Shown in pieces: positions 53,137 through 61,587 of a stretch of DNA of 64,000 nucleotides. Source of the DNA: Microcella pacifica. Its GTDB lineage: Bacteria > Actinomycetota > Actinomycetes > Actinomycetales > Microbacteriaceae. Positions within the stretch are counted from its first letter, which is position 1, and each line of letters opens with the position of its first letter. The notes beneath the pieces are model-generated. The model was not told the origin of the DNA and searched no databases. It worked only from the letters and a program-made list of their open reading frames with translations. The stretch is taken from NCBI RefSeq assembly GCF_009371975.2, contig NZ_VIKT02000009.1, forward strand, positions 45,799-109,798. Reading direction: 5' to 3'. The translations under genes and the position numbers were made by a program.

Positions 53137-54472
53137 GCTGCACGCCCATGGGCACGCCCGGCACCTCGGAGTCGGCGCCCGTGAGGCCGATCGGCAGCGT
53201 GAGCGCGGGCAGCCCCGCGACGTTGACGAAGCTCGTCCACGGCGTGTACTGCACCTGCTGGGCGAAGTTGCGCTCCGGGTCCTGCGCGTCGAACCAGCCG
53301 AGCGGGCGCGGCGTCATCGCGAGTGCGGGCGTCACGACGATGTCGACCGTCCCCAGATGGCGGATGACGCGGCGCTCGAACCCCGTGAGCCACGTGAGCG
53401 CCTCCGCGAGCGCCGTCGCGGGCAGCGCCCGGCCCTGACCGACGAGCCATGCCGTGAGCGGCTCGAGCAGGGCGAGCTCCTCGTCCGTCCGGGCGGGGAT
53501 GCCCGCGGCCCCCGCCATCCACACCGTGCGGAAGTGCCGGGCGTAGTCGGGCTCGGCGGGCAGCGTGAGATCGTCCACGCCGTGGCCGAGGCGCTCGAAG
53601 CCCGCGATGGCCGTCGTGAGGGCATCCCGCGCCTCGGGGGCGATCGTGATGTCGGTGAAGCCCTCCCAGGGGGTGCTCGTCATGACGCCGAGCTGGAACC
53701 GGCCCTCGCCGCGCACGGCAGCGCCGAGGAAGGGGCCATCGTGAGGGGTGGGCGCGCGCGTCGCGAACTCCCACGGGGCTGCGGAGACGAGCGCGTCGAG
53801 CATGAGGGCGGCGTCGGCGACCGTGCGCGCGAGGGGCCCGGGCACGACGAGCCCCGCGGGGCGGTCCAGACCGCTGCCGGCGGGGATGCGCCCACGAGAC
53901 GGCTTGAGGCCGACCAGACCGCACGCAGCGGCGGGAATGCGGATGCTCCCTCCCCCGTCGGAGCCCGGTGCGAAGGGCAGCAGGCCTGCCGCGACCGCGA
54001 CCGCCGCCCCGCCGCTCGAGCCGCCGGCGCCGCGATCGAGCGCGAAGGGAGTGCGCGCGGGAGGCGACACGAGGCTCTCCGTGTAGGAGGGCAGACCGAA
54101 CTCGGGGGCCGCCGTGGCGCCGAGGCTGATCGCACCCGCGTCGTCGAAGTGGTGCACGAGCTCGTCCGACTGCTCGGGCACGTGCTCGGCGAACAGGCGC
54201 GAGCCGAAGGTCGTGAGCTGGCCCGCGCGGGGCACGAGCTCTTTGTCGGCGATCGGCAGGCCCCACAGCGGCGCCGTGCGGGGAACCTCGTGCGCGATGC
54301 GCTGAGCGGCCTCGCGCGCGCGCTGCGCCTCGACAACGGTGAATGCGCCGACCTCATCGTTGAGCTTCTCGATGCGCGCGAGGTAGTGCTCGACGAGGTC
54401 GCGGGGCTCGAGACGGCCCTCGTGCAGCCACTGCCACTGCTCGAGCGCGGTCAGATGGTGGAGTTCGAACAC
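53042..54472 (-). CDS. Amidase signature family protein
   Basis: This 476-residue hydrolase has the Ser-cisSer-Lys catalytic triad of the amidase signature family: Lys in PIADKELVPRAG near residue 82, the Gly/Ser-rich GAGGSSGGAAVAVAAG near residue 156 and the nucleophile loop FAPGSDGGGSIRIPAA near residue 176. It would hydrolyse an amide or related bond. The GTG at 54472 follows TAGGCT (minus, 54480-54485) by 7 nt. The 3' end overlaps the end of the convergent HExxH gene. Substrates in this family range from aryl amides to aminoacyl-tRNA; GatA is unlikely because gatB and gatC are not near. Confidence 0.88.
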   Translation of the reverse strand: MFELHHLTALEQWQWLHEGRLEPRDLVEHYLARIEKLNDEVGAFTVVEAQRAREAAQRIAHEVPRTAPLWGLPIADKELVPRAGQLTTFGSRLFAEHVPEQSDELVHHFDDAGAISLGATAAPEFGLPSYTESLVSPPARTPFALDRGAGGSSGGAAVAVAAGLLPFAPGSDGGGSIRIPAAACGLVGLKPSRGRIPAGSGLDRPAGLVVPGPLARTVADAALMLDALVSAAPWEFATRAPTPHDGPFLGAAVRGEGRFQLGVMTSTPWEGFTDITIAPEARDALTTAIAGFERLGHGVDDLTLPAEPDYARHFRTVWMAGAAGIPARTDEELALLEPLTAWLVGQGRALPATALAEALTWLTGFERRVIRHLGTVDIVVTPALAMTPRPLGWFDAQDPERNFAQQVQYTPWTSFVNVAGLPALTLPIGLTGADSEVPGVPMGVQLIGRPGGEADLLALGAQWERAHPERLHPPQW

Positions 54473-54641
54473 GCCGTCGAGCCTACGCGGGGCGGCTTCG
54501 TATCGATTCCGCAACGAACACGGGATGCCCCGCCCTTCGCCCCCGATCAGGGCACGTCTGGCCCACCACGGCTGATAGATTCTCGCCCATCAGCCCGGCA
54601 CCACCGAGGCCCCGGCACCACCGAGAACCGCAAGGAGATCC

Positions 54642-55277
54642 ATGCTCGAGCGACGCCCCCTCTTGCGCCACCGCGTGCTGAGCGGCGCCGCCGCCCTCGT
54701 GCTGGTTGCGGGCCTCAGCGCGTGCGCCGCCGAGGAGGAGCCGGTCGACGAGCCCGAGGTCGTGCCCACCGAGACGTCGGAGCCCGAGCCGGAGCCGACG
54801 ACCGAGCCCGAGCCGGAGGCCTTCGCCCTGCCCGCGGACTGCACGGAGATCTTCCCGCAGGAGCGACTCGACAACCTCGAGGGCCAGAACCTCGTGCTGC
54901 GCGGCGGCCCCGGCAGCACGGAGGGCAACGACGTCTTCGTCGACCCCACCCCCGAGCAGCGGGTGGGCGGCATCAGCTGCATCTGGGCGAACCCCGATGG
55001 TGAGATCGCCGACCTGCTCATCAGCGTCGCGCCGCTGACCCCGTCGACGCGCGCGGGCGTGGTCGACGACCTCACAGCGCAGGGTCTCAACGAGAGCACC
55101 CTCGAGGACGGCACGATCACCTACGGCCTGCTCGGCGACGAGCAGGGCGCCCCCGCCATCTACAACGAGGTGCGCATCGACAGCTGGATCTCGGTCATCA
55201 GCGCCTTCGGCGGTCAGGTCTTCTACGACGAGGCCGTGGTGTTCGTCGAGGAGATTCGCGGCGAGGTCTACCAGTAG
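54642..55277 (+). CDS. Predicted lipoprotein, unknown function
   Basis: This 211-residue protein has a lipoprotein signal peptide (residues 10-28) with the lipobox AGLSAC and Cys at residue 28. It is followed by an acidic Pro/Glu-rich linker (residues 30-60, repeats of EPEPE type) and a compact domain from residue 62 with two Cys (ADCTEIFP, GISCIWANPDG) that may form a disulfide. It should sit on the outer face of the membrane. The ATG at 54642 has AAGGAG at 6 nt. It is convergent with the acetyltransferase gene and ends at a strong hairpin. Confidence 0.82.
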   Translation: MLERRPLLRHRVLSGAAALVLVAGLSACAAEEEPVDEPEVVPTETSEPEPEPTTEPEPEAFALPADCTEIFPQERLDNLEGQNLVLRGGPGSTEGNDVFVDPTPEQRVGGISCIWANPDGEIADLLISVAPLTPSTRAGVVDDLTAQGLNESTLEDGTITYGLLGDEQGAPAIYNEVRIDSWISVISAFGGQVFYDEAVVFVEEIRGEVYQ

Positions 55278-55281
55278 CGCG

Positions 55282-55315
55282 GTCGGCGGGCGCTCAACGG
55301 CGTGCGTCCGCCGAC
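55282..55315. terminator. Bidirectional terminator hairpin
   Basis: GTCGGCGGGCGC (55282-55293) pairs with GCGTCCGCCGAC (55304-55315) over 12 bp, including one G-T pair, with a 10-nt loop. It lies right between two convergent genes (stops at 55277 and 55294), the right arm entering the acetyltransferase 3' end. A few T residues follow on the plus strand. Confidence 0.7.
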
Positions 55316-55905
55316 TGGCTCTTCACGGGCCCCAGCGACTTCTGCAGCAGCACGATGCCCAGCCAACGGTCGAACTTGTAGCCCACGCGTCCCATGGCGC
55401 CGGTCTGGCGGAAGCCGAACTTCTCGTGCAGTCGAATCGACGCGTCCGCGCCGCGGTCGGCGATCACCGCGATGATCTCCTTGACGCCGGCCTCGCGGGA
55501 GCGCTCCATGAGTTCCGCGAGCAGTGCCGTGCCGAGCCCCTTGCCGGTCGAGGCCGGCCCGAGGTAGATGGAGTTCTCGACGGTGTAGCGGTACGCCGCC
55601 TTCTCCTTCCACGGGTAGACGTAGGCGAAGCCGAGCACCTGGTCGGTCGGTGACACCGCCACGATGAAGGGGTACCCGAGCTTCTGCACGTGAGCGAACT
55701 TCGCGCGCAGGCCGCGCAGGGTCCACTTCTTCTCGTCGAAGGTCACGGTGCTGTTGGCGACGTAATGGTTGTAGATCTCGCGAATGGACGGCAGATCTGC
55801 GTCGGTCGCGGGGCGCACGCTGAAGCTGAAGGTCGGCTCGGGCGGCGGGGCCGGGCGCAAGTGGCGCGGCAGTCGCCGACGCGGTTGATATTCCTCTTCC
55901 AGCAC
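55294..55905 (-). CDS. GNAT-family N-acetyltransferase (phosphinothricin-acetyltransferase-like)
   Basis: This 203-residue protein has an N-terminal basic/proline-rich extension of about 25 residues and then a GNAT domain. The pattern SVRPATDADLPSIREIYNHYV and VTFDEKKW matches the Pat/Bar and YncA-type group, and the acetyl-CoA loop is STGKGLGTALLAELM near residue 118, followed by NxxSxxLHEKFGF-like SIRLHEKFGFRQ. It probably acetylates a small amine or amino acid analogue. The GTG at 55905 follows TAGTCT (minus, 55912-55917) by 6 nt, overlapping the end of ung. It is in the ung orientation, 9 bp downstream. Confidence 0.84.
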   Translation of the reverse strand: MLEEEYQPRRRLPRHLRPAPPPEPTFSFSVRPATDADLPSIREIYNHYVANSTVTFDEKKWTLRGLRAKFAHVQKLGYPFIVAVSPTDQVLGFAYVYPWKEKAAYRYTVENSIYLGPASTGKGLGTALLAELMERSREAGVKEIIAVIADRGADASIRLHEKFGFRQTGAMGRVGYKFDRWLGIVLLQKSLGPVKSQSADARR

Positions 55906-55914
55906 GCTGACAGA

Positions 55915-56598
55915 CTACGTCGGCAGACGCCAGTCGATGCCCGGGGAACCCTGGGAGTCCAGCAGCTCGTTGACGCGACTGAAGGGGCGCGACCCGAAGA
56001 ACCCGGCGTGCGCCGAGAGCGGGCTCGGGTGAGCGCTCGCCACGATCGGCACCCCCTCGAGCACCGGTGCGAGCGCCTGCGCCTGCCGCCCCCAGAGCAC
56101 CGCGACGAGGGGGCCGCCGCGCTCGACGAGCGAGCGCACCGCGTGCTCGGTGACCTCCTCCCACCCGCGCCCGCGATGCGAGCCGCTCGCACCGGCGCGC
56201 ACGGTGAGCACCCGGTTGAGCAGCAGCACGCCCTGACCCTGCCACGCTGAGAGGTCGCCGTGCTCGGCCGGAACGACCCCGAGGTCGTCGTGCAGCTCGC
56301 GGTAGATGTTGGCGAGGCTGCGCGGCAGCGGGCGCACCGAGCGCTCGACGGCGAAGCTCAGACCGATCGGGTGGCCGGGGGTCGGGTACGGGTCCTGACC
56401 GACGACGAGCACGCGTACGTCGGCGCGCGGGGCGGTGAACGCCCGCAGCACGGCGGGCCCCGCCGGCAGGTACGGGCGGCCCGCGGCGACCTCGGCCCTC
56501 AGCCATTGCCCGAGCTCCTCGATGCGACCGGCGACAGGGGCGAGAGCATCCGCCCAGTCCGCCGCCACGAGGTCGCTCAGCGGTCGGGGCGTGCTCAT
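55915..56598 (-). CDS. ung: Uracil-DNA glycosylase
   Basis: This 227-residue enzyme removes uracil from DNA. The catalytic water-activating motif [14 protein letters not shown] near residue 66 and the minor-groove loop [19 protein letters not shown] near residue 186 are both intact, as is the [12 protein letters not shown] strand with Asn. It is the family 1 type. The ATG at 56598 follows TAGCGT (minus, 56605-56610) by 6 nt, so the mRNA is probably leaderless. It is divergent from an MFS transporter gene 58 bp away. Confidence 0.96.
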   Translation of the reverse strand: MSTPRPLSDLVAADWADALAPVAGRIEELGQWLRAEVAAGRPYLPAGPAVLRAFTAPRADVRVLVVGQDPYPTPGHPIGLSFAVERSVRPLPRSLANIYRELHDDLGVVPAEHGDLSAWQGQGVLLLNRVLTVRAGASGSHRGRGWEEVTEHAVRSLVERGGPLVAVLWGRQAQALAPVLEGVPIVASAHPSPLSAHAGFFGSRPFSRVNELLDSQGSPGIDWRLPT

Positions 56599-56604
56599 CC
56601 GATC

Positions 56605-56650
56605 ACGCTAGCGGGCCGGGCGCCGACCTGAGGATGCCGCACGCTAGCAT
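56605..56650. promoter_or_regulatory. Divergent leaderless promoters of ung and the MFS gene
   Basis: TAGCGT on the minus strand (56605-56610) and TAGCAT on the plus strand (56645-56650) each end 6 nt before their start codon. The 58-bp gap is too short for two separate classical promoters with leaders, supporting overlapping -35 regions. Confidence 0.5.
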
Positions 56651-56656
56651 CGCGGA

Positions 56657-58153
56657 ATGGCACAGCTGCTGCGCGGACGGTCTGGGGCGATCACTCTCGG
56701 GCTCGTGGGATACCTGTTCTTCGTCGAGTTCGTCAGCGGGGTGCTACAGGGGTACTACATTCCGCTCATCCCCGACCTCGTCGAGTACTTAGGGATCCGC
56801 GACCCCGACTTCAACTGGTTCGAGGCGGCTCAGCTGCTGCTGAGCGCTCTCGTCGTGCCGATTCTCGCCAAGCTCGGCGACATGATCGGGCACAAGAAAG
56901 TGCTGCTGCTCTCGACCGTGCTCACGGCGGGCGCGAGCTGGTGGCTCGTCTTCGCGGCCGACTTCTGGAGCTTCCTGTTCGCGTGGGCGCTGCAGGGCTT
57001 CTACGTCGTGTGGCTGCCGCTCGAGGTGGCCCTCATCTTCGACCGCGGCCGCAGCGAGAAGCGCGGCGCCTCGCAGACCCGTCGCGCCGCCGGCTTCCTC
57101 GTCGTCGCCCTCGAGGCCGGCGCCATCGCGGGCGCGCTCGGCGGCGGTCGCTTCTTCGAGGCCGTCGGCGGCAACGTTCCCCTCGCGCTGTCGGTACCGG
57201 CGGCCGCGACGACGGTCGCGTTCTTCGCGATCCTCTTCGGCGTGCCCGAGTCGACGCCCGTTCCGGGTCGACGCCTCGACACCGTCGGCTTCGTGCTGCT
57301 CACGATCGCCCTGCTCACGATCACGAGCGGCCTCACCTTCCTGCGCATCAACGGGCCGGAGGCGTGGTGGGTCTACCTGCTCATGGCCGTCGGCGTCTTC
57401 CTGCTCCTCCCGTTCGGGCGTTGGGTGCTGCGGCACCCCGACCCGGCGATCGACCTGCGCGTGCTGCGCCAGCCGTCGATGTGGCCCATCCAGCTCGTCG
57501 CGGGGCTGCTCGGCATCAGCATCCTCGGCGCGCAGGCCCCCCTGAGCCTGTATGCGGGCACCGACCCCGTCGTCGGCTACGGCCTGGGCCTCTCCTCCTC
57601 GGCGATCTCGAACATCATCGGCGCCTACCTCATCGCCATGATCGTCGGCGCGCTGCTCTTCCCCGTGCTGTCGAACCGCACGACCCCGCGCATCGCGCTC
57701 ATCGTGGGCACGACCTTCATCGCCGTCGGGTACCTCATGTTCCTGCCCTTCAACGCGACGCCGCTGCAGGTGACCCTCAACATGGTCGTCGCCGGCATCG
57801 GGTCGGGAGCGCTTGTCGCGGCTCTCCCCGCCGCCGCCTCGGCCGCCGCGCCTCTCGGCCAGACCGGCATCGCTGCGGGCCTCACGAACACGACGAAGAC
57901 GATCGGCGGCTCGTTCGCCTCCGCCGTCTTCGCCGTCGTCCTCATCTATGCAGGGGGCCAGGCCGCGCTCGAGACCGTGGGAACCTACGCGGGCTACCTC
58001 ACGGTCTTCGCCATCTGCGGCGGCACGGCACTCGTGAGCGCGATCTTGCTACTCGCCGTGCCGAAGCTCGCCTTCAGCGACGAGGTCGTCGCGGGCGAGG
58101 CGGCGCCGGTCACTCCCCCGGCGCCTCGCGCGGCCACAGCGGACCCCGAATGA
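56657..58153 (+). CDS. MFS transporter
   Basis: This 498-residue carrier belongs to the major facilitator superfamily, with 12 to 14 predicted helices. The loop between helices 2 and 3 is LAKLGDMIGHKKVLLLSTV, the family G-D-R-x-G-R/K-K motif. It resembles drug/proton antiporters in length and layout, with C-terminal Pro/Ala-rich tail APVTPPAPRAATA. The substrate is unknown. The ATG at 56657 follows TAGCAT by 6 nt. Its 3' end overlaps the convergent SDR gene by 44 bp (58110-58153). Confidence 0.88.
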   Translation: MAQLLRGRSGAITLGLVGYLFFVEFVSGVLQGYYIPLIPDLVEYLGIRDPDFNWFEAAQLLLSALVVPILAKLGDMIGHKKVLLLSTVLTAGASWWLVFAADFWSFLFAWALQGFYVVWLPLEVALIFDRGRSEKRGASQTRRAAGFLVVALEAGAIAGALGGGRFFEAVGGNVPLALSVPAAATTVAFFAILFGVPESTPVPGRRLDTVGFVLLTIALLTITSGLTFLRINGPEAWWVYLLMAVGVFLLLPFGRWVLRHPDPAIDLRVLRQPSMWPIQLVAGLLGISILGAQAPLSLYAGTDPVVGYGLGLSSSAISNIIGAYLIAMIVGALLFPVLSNRTTPRIALIVGTTFIAVGYLMFLPFNATPLQVTLNMVVAGIGSGALVAALPAAASAAAPLGQTGIAAGLTNTTKTIGGSFASAVFAVVLIYAGGQAALETVGTYAGYLTVFAICGGTALVSAILLLAVPKLAFSDEVVAGEAAPVTPPAPRAATADPE

Positions 58154-58913
58154 GCTTGTGCTGCGCGGCCTGCGCGACCGGGCGCATCGTGATCTCGTCG
58201 AGGTTGATGTGGCCGGGCAGGGCGAGCGACTGCGCGATGACGAGGGCGACATCGTCGGCCGTGAGGGGATGCTCGACCCCCTCGTAGAGCGCCGCAGCAC
58301 GCTCGGCGTCCCCGCCGAGGCGATGCAGGGTGAACTCGTCGGTGCGCACCATGCCCGGGGCCACCTGCATGACCCGGATCGGCTCTCCCGCGAGTTCGAG
58401 GCGCAGCGTGTCCATGAGCATACGCAGGCCAGACTTGGATGCCGCGTAGCCGCCCCCGCCCTCGTAGGCGCGCTGCCCGGCGGTGGAGGTGACGGCGATC
58501 ACGTCGGCGAACCCGCGCGCGCGGGCTCCCTCGCGCAGCAGCGGCAGCAGGGCGGCGGCGACGCGCTGGGCGCCGAGCACGTTGACCTCGAACATGCGCG
58601 CCCAGTCCGCGGGGTCGGCCTCCTCCACGGGGTCGACGCCGATCGCGAGGCCGGCGTTGAGCACGAGCGCGTCGAGCGGCTGGCCCGTCGCGGCGATGTC
58701 GTCGGCGAGCGCCGCCCGCAGGGCGACCACGTCGTCGTCGTGCGTGACGTCGACGACGCGCACGGAGCATCCGGTCTCCTCCGCGAGCGCCGCGAGGCGG
58801 TCTTCTCGGCGGGCCACGGCGAGCACCGACCATCCGGCGTCGCGCAGGCGGCGAACCGTCGCGGCGCCGATGCCTGAGCTCGCTCCGGTGATGACTGCGC
58901 GTCTGCTGTGCAT
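58110..58913 (-). CDS. Short-chain dehydrogenase/reductase
   Basis: This 267-residue NAD(P)-dependent oxidoreductase has the classical SDR pattern: TGASSGIG at residues 9-16, LVLNAGLAI for the NAG motif, the catalytic Ser in VTSTAGQ and the YAASK catalytic pair near residue 158. The Arg-rich segment after strand 2 (ARREDR) suggests NADP preference. It is closest to YdfG-type serine/3-hydroxy acid dehydrogenases. The ATG at 58913 follows TACCGT (minus, 58920-58925) by 6 nt. It overlaps the MFS gene tail by 44 bp. Confidence 0.9.
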   Translation of the reverse strand: MHSRRAVITGASSGIGAATVRRLRDAGWSVLAVARREDRLAALAEETGCSVRVVDVTHDDDVVALRAALADDIAATGQPLDALVLNAGLAIGVDPVEEADPADWARMFEVNVLGAQRVAAALLPLLREGARARGFADVIAVTSTAGQRAYEGGGGYAASKSGLRMLMDTLRLELAGEPIRVMQVAPGMVRTDEFTLHRLGGDAERAAALYEGVEHPLTADDVALVIAQSLALPGHINLDEITMRPVAQAAQHKLIRGPLWPREAPGE

Positions 58914-58955
58914 GCACTCACGGTACTCCGCGGGCGGCGGCGTACCCTCGACGCC

Positions 58956-60062
58956 ATGGGGGCTTCATCGACCGCGACCTCGCGCGTGCCCGTCTGGGAC
59001 AACGCGCGGTTCGTCGCCATCACGTTCGTCGTCGTCGGCCACGGCATTCAGCGCTTCACCTACGACTCGGATGCCGGGCTCGTCGCGTACCTGTTCATCT
59101 ACGCGTTCCACATGCCGCTCTTTGCGATCATCAGCGGGTACTTCTCGAAGTCGGGGCCGCCCACGGCTCGCCAGATGCGCCGCGTCATCACCGACATCCT
59201 CGTGCCCTACGTCATCTTCGAGTCGATCTGGACTCTCCTGCACTACGTCGTGGAGGGGCGGGTCTCCGTCAACCCGACGACGCCGTCGTGGACGCTGTGG
59301 TTCCTGCTCGCACTCGGCATCTTCCGGCTGATCCTGCCCTACCTCGCGCTGCTGCGCTGGCCGCTCCTGTGGGCGGTCATCGCCTCGATCGGGGTCGGCT
59401 ACTTCTCGAACGTCGACTCGACGTTCTCGCTCTCGCGCGCCATCGGCATCCTGCCCTTCTTCGTGCTCGGCTGGAAGCTGCGCGAGTGGCATCTCGTGGA
59501 GCGCTGGCGGGTCGCCGAGGCGCCCGCCGTGCTCGTGCGCATGGGAGCCCTCGCCGTGCTCGCCATCTGGGCGGCCGTGCTGTGGGCGTTCATCGACGTG
59601 TGGCGCGCGACCGACCTGCGATTCTGGTTCTTCTACGACGACTCGTACGACGGGCTCGGTGAGGATCAATGGTGGGCCGGTGCCGTGCGCCTGAGCCTTC
59701 TCGCGCTCGCCGTGCTGCTCTCGGCGTGCGTCTTCGTGCTCGTGCCGCGCCGTCAGCTCTTCTTCACGCCGCTCGGGCAGGCGACCATGTACGTCTACCT
59801 GCTGCACTCCTTCGTCCTCTACCCGATCCGGGAGTCGGGCATCATCGGGGACGAGATCACCGGGTGGCCCTGGCTGCTCGTCATGACGGTCATCTCGATC
59901 GGCATCTCGTTCGCCCTCGCGAGCCCGTGGGTGCGGTGGGCGGCACGGCCGCTCGTCGAGCCGCGCCCGCGGTGGTTGCTCCACCGGGAGATTGACACGA
60001 CCACGGGCCCCATGCGGCTCGGCCCGTCGCGCACTGACCCCACTGGGTCGCGGCGGGGCTGA
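58956..60062 (+). CDS. Acyltransferase family membrane protein (acyltransferase 3-like)
   Basis: This 368-residue protein has about ten membrane helices and matches the acyltransferase 3 (OafA/NodX-like) superfamily: WDNARFVAITFVVVGHGIQRF near the N-terminus with the conserved His, followed by FHMPLFAIISGYFSK. Proteins of this group O-acylate surface sugars or other envelope molecules; the target cannot be predicted. The ATG at 58956 follows TACCCT (58943-58948) by 7 nt. It is divergent from the SDR gene, 42 bp away, and metY follows with its own promoter. Confidence 0.85.
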   Translation: MGASSTATSRVPVWDNARFVAITFVVVGHGIQRFTYDSDAGLVAYLFIYAFHMPLFAIISGYFSKSGPPTARQMRRVITDILVPYVIFESIWTLLHYVVEGRVSVNPTTPSWTLWFLLALGIFRLILPYLALLRWPLLWAVIASIGVGYFSNVDSTFSLSRAIGILPFFVLGWKLREWHLVERWRVAEAPAVLVRMGALAVLAIWAAVLWAFIDVWRATDLRFWFFYDDSYDGLGEDQWWAGAVRLSLLALAVLLSACVFVLVPRRQLFFTPLGQATMYVYLLHSFVLYPIRESGIIGDEITGWPWLLVMTVISIGISFALASPWVRWAARPLVEPRPRWLLHREIDTTTGPMRLGPSRTDPTGSRRG

Positions 60063-60096
60063 GCGCAGTGCACGTTACGGCGTGTGTCGGGGCCCG

Positions 60097-60125
60097 TTGA
60101 CCGCGGGCGCTCGTGGCCGTACCGT
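60097..60125 (+). promoter_or_regulatory. Promoter of metY with repeated GTACCG sites
   Basis: TTGACC (60097-60102) and TACCGT (60120-60125) are separated by 17 bp, a good sigma-70 fit. The word GTACCGTC occurs at 60119-60126 and 60148-60155, and GTACCG again at 60161-60166. The repeats span the -10 and the leader and are candidate sites for a methionine regulator. The leader would be about 55 nt. Confidence 0.55.
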
Positions 60126-60187
60126 CACTGACACGTAGCGCTGACATGTACCGTCGGCACGTACCGCAGACCCGAGGGAGCTCCGCC

Positions 60188-61504
60188 ATGTCCGACACCT
60201 GGAAGTTCGAAACGCAGCAGATTCACGCGGGGGCCCAGCCCGACCCGGTGACGAACGCGCGAGCGACCCCGGTCTACCGCACGACGGCGTACGTCTTCAA
60301 CGACGCCGAGCACGCGAAGAACCTCTTCGCCCTCGCCGAATTCGGCAACATCTACACGCGCATCCAGAACCCCACGCAGGATGTCGCCGAGCAGCGCATC
60401 GCCGCCCTCGAGGGCGGCACCGCGGCGCTCCTGCTGTCCTCGGGTCAGTCAGCCACCACGTACGCGGTGCTCAACATCGCGAACGCCGGCGACCACATCG
60501 TCTCCTCCTCGAGCGTCTACGGCGGCACGTACAACCTGTTCAAGTACACGCTCGCCAAGCTCGGCGTCGAGGTCACCTTCGTCGAGGACCAGGATGACGC
60601 AGAAGCGTGGCGCGCGGCGATCCGCCCGAACACGAAGCTCCTCTTCGGCGAGACGGTCGGCAACCCGAAGGTCAACATCCTCGACATCGAGAAGGTCGCC
60701 GGGGTCGCCCACGAGGCCGGGCTGCCGCTCATCGTCGACAACACCATCGCGACCCCGTACCTCATCCGCCCGCTCGAGCACGGCGCCGACATCGTCGTGC
60801 ACTCGGCGACGAAGTTCCTCGGCGGTCACGGCACCGTCATCGGCGGGTTCATCGTCGACGGCGGAAAGTTCGCGTGGTCGAAGAACGTCGAGAAGTTCCC
60901 GGGCCTCACGGAGCCCGACCCCTCGTACCACGGCGCGAGCTACACGGGCGTGCTGGGCGACGGCATCGCCTACATCATCAAGGCGCGCGTGCAGCTGCTG
61001 CGCGACATCGGGTCGGCCATCTCGCCCGACAACGCCTGGCAGCTCATCCAGGGCATCGAGACGCTCAGCCTGCGCATCGAGCGCCACGTGCAGAACGCTC
61101 AGGCGGTGGCCGAGTGGTTGGAGAAGCACGACGACGTCGCGACGGTCGACTACTCGGGCCTCGCCTCGAGCCCCTGGTACGAGGCCGGCCAGAAGTACGC
61201 CCCGAAGGGCGTCGGCGCGGTGCTCTCCTTCGAACTCAAGGGCGGCGTCGATGCGGGCCGCGCGCTCGTCGACAGCGTGAGCCTGTTCAGCCATGTCGCC
61301 AACATCGGCGACGTGCGCAGCCTCATCATCCACCCGGCCTCGACGACGCACTCGCAGCTCACGCCCGAGCAGCAGCTCTCCGCGGGCGTCACCCCCGGCC
61401 TCGTGCGCCTCTCCGTCGGGCTCGAGAACCTGGACGACATCATTGGCGACCTCGAGTCGGGCTTCGCGGCCGCCCGCGCCGTCTCGACGGCGAGTTCCCG
61501 CTAG
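60188..61504 (+). CDS. metY: O-acetylhomoserine sulfhydrylase
   Basis: This 438-residue PLP enzyme joins sulfide to O-acetylhomoserine, giving homocysteine. The start FETQQIHAGAQPDPVTNARATPVY is typical of MetY; PLP contacts are SSGQSATTYAV, DNTIATPYLIRP and the Schiff-base Lys in HSATKFLGGHG. The length (about 430) distinguishes it from the shorter MetB/MetC enzymes. The ATG at 60188 has GGGAG about 8 nt upstream. metX follows 83 bp later, so substrate supply and use are linked. Confidence 0.95.
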   Translation: MSDTWKFETQQIHAGAQPDPVTNARATPVYRTTAYVFNDAEHAKNLFALAEFGNIYTRIQNPTQDVAEQRIAALEGGTAALLLSSGQSATTYAVLNIANAGDHIVSSSSVYGGTYNLFKYTLAKLGVEVTFVEDQDDAEAWRAAIRPNTKLLFGETVGNPKVNILDIEKVAGVAHEAGLPLIVDNTIATPYLIRPLEHGADIVVHSATKFLGGHGTVIGGFIVDGGKFAWSKNVEKFPGLTEPDPSYHGASYTGVLGDGIAYIIKARVQLLRDIGSAISPDNAWQLIQGIETLSLRIERHVQNAQAVAEWLEKHDDVATVDYSGLASSPWYEAGQKYAPKGVGAVLSFELKGGVDAGRALVDSVSLFSHVANIGDVRSLIIHPASTTHSQLTPEQQLSAGVTPGLVRLSVGLENLDDIIGDLESGFAAARAVSTASSR

Positions 61505-61522
61505 CTGCACCCCGTTTCGCAC

Positions 61523-61565
61523 CGCGCCCGGTCTCGCGTCGTCATACGGCGGGTGGCCGGGCGCG
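61523..61565 (+). other. Long-loop hairpin between metY and metX
   Basis: CGCGCCCGG (61523-61531) pairs perfectly with CCGGGCGCG (61557-61565), leaving a 25-nt loop. It lies between the metY stop and a CAGAAT hexamer (61573-61578) before metX. It may limit read-through or set the ratio of the two mRNAs. Confidence 0.35.
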
Positions 61566-61587
61566 ACTGCGACAGAATGGTCTGAGC

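Noticed and set aside
60063..60187. Possible SAM riboswitch before metY
   Set aside because: The 125-bp region contains a good promoter and short GTACCG repeats, leaving a leader of about 55 nt, too short for SAM-I and without its conserved core.
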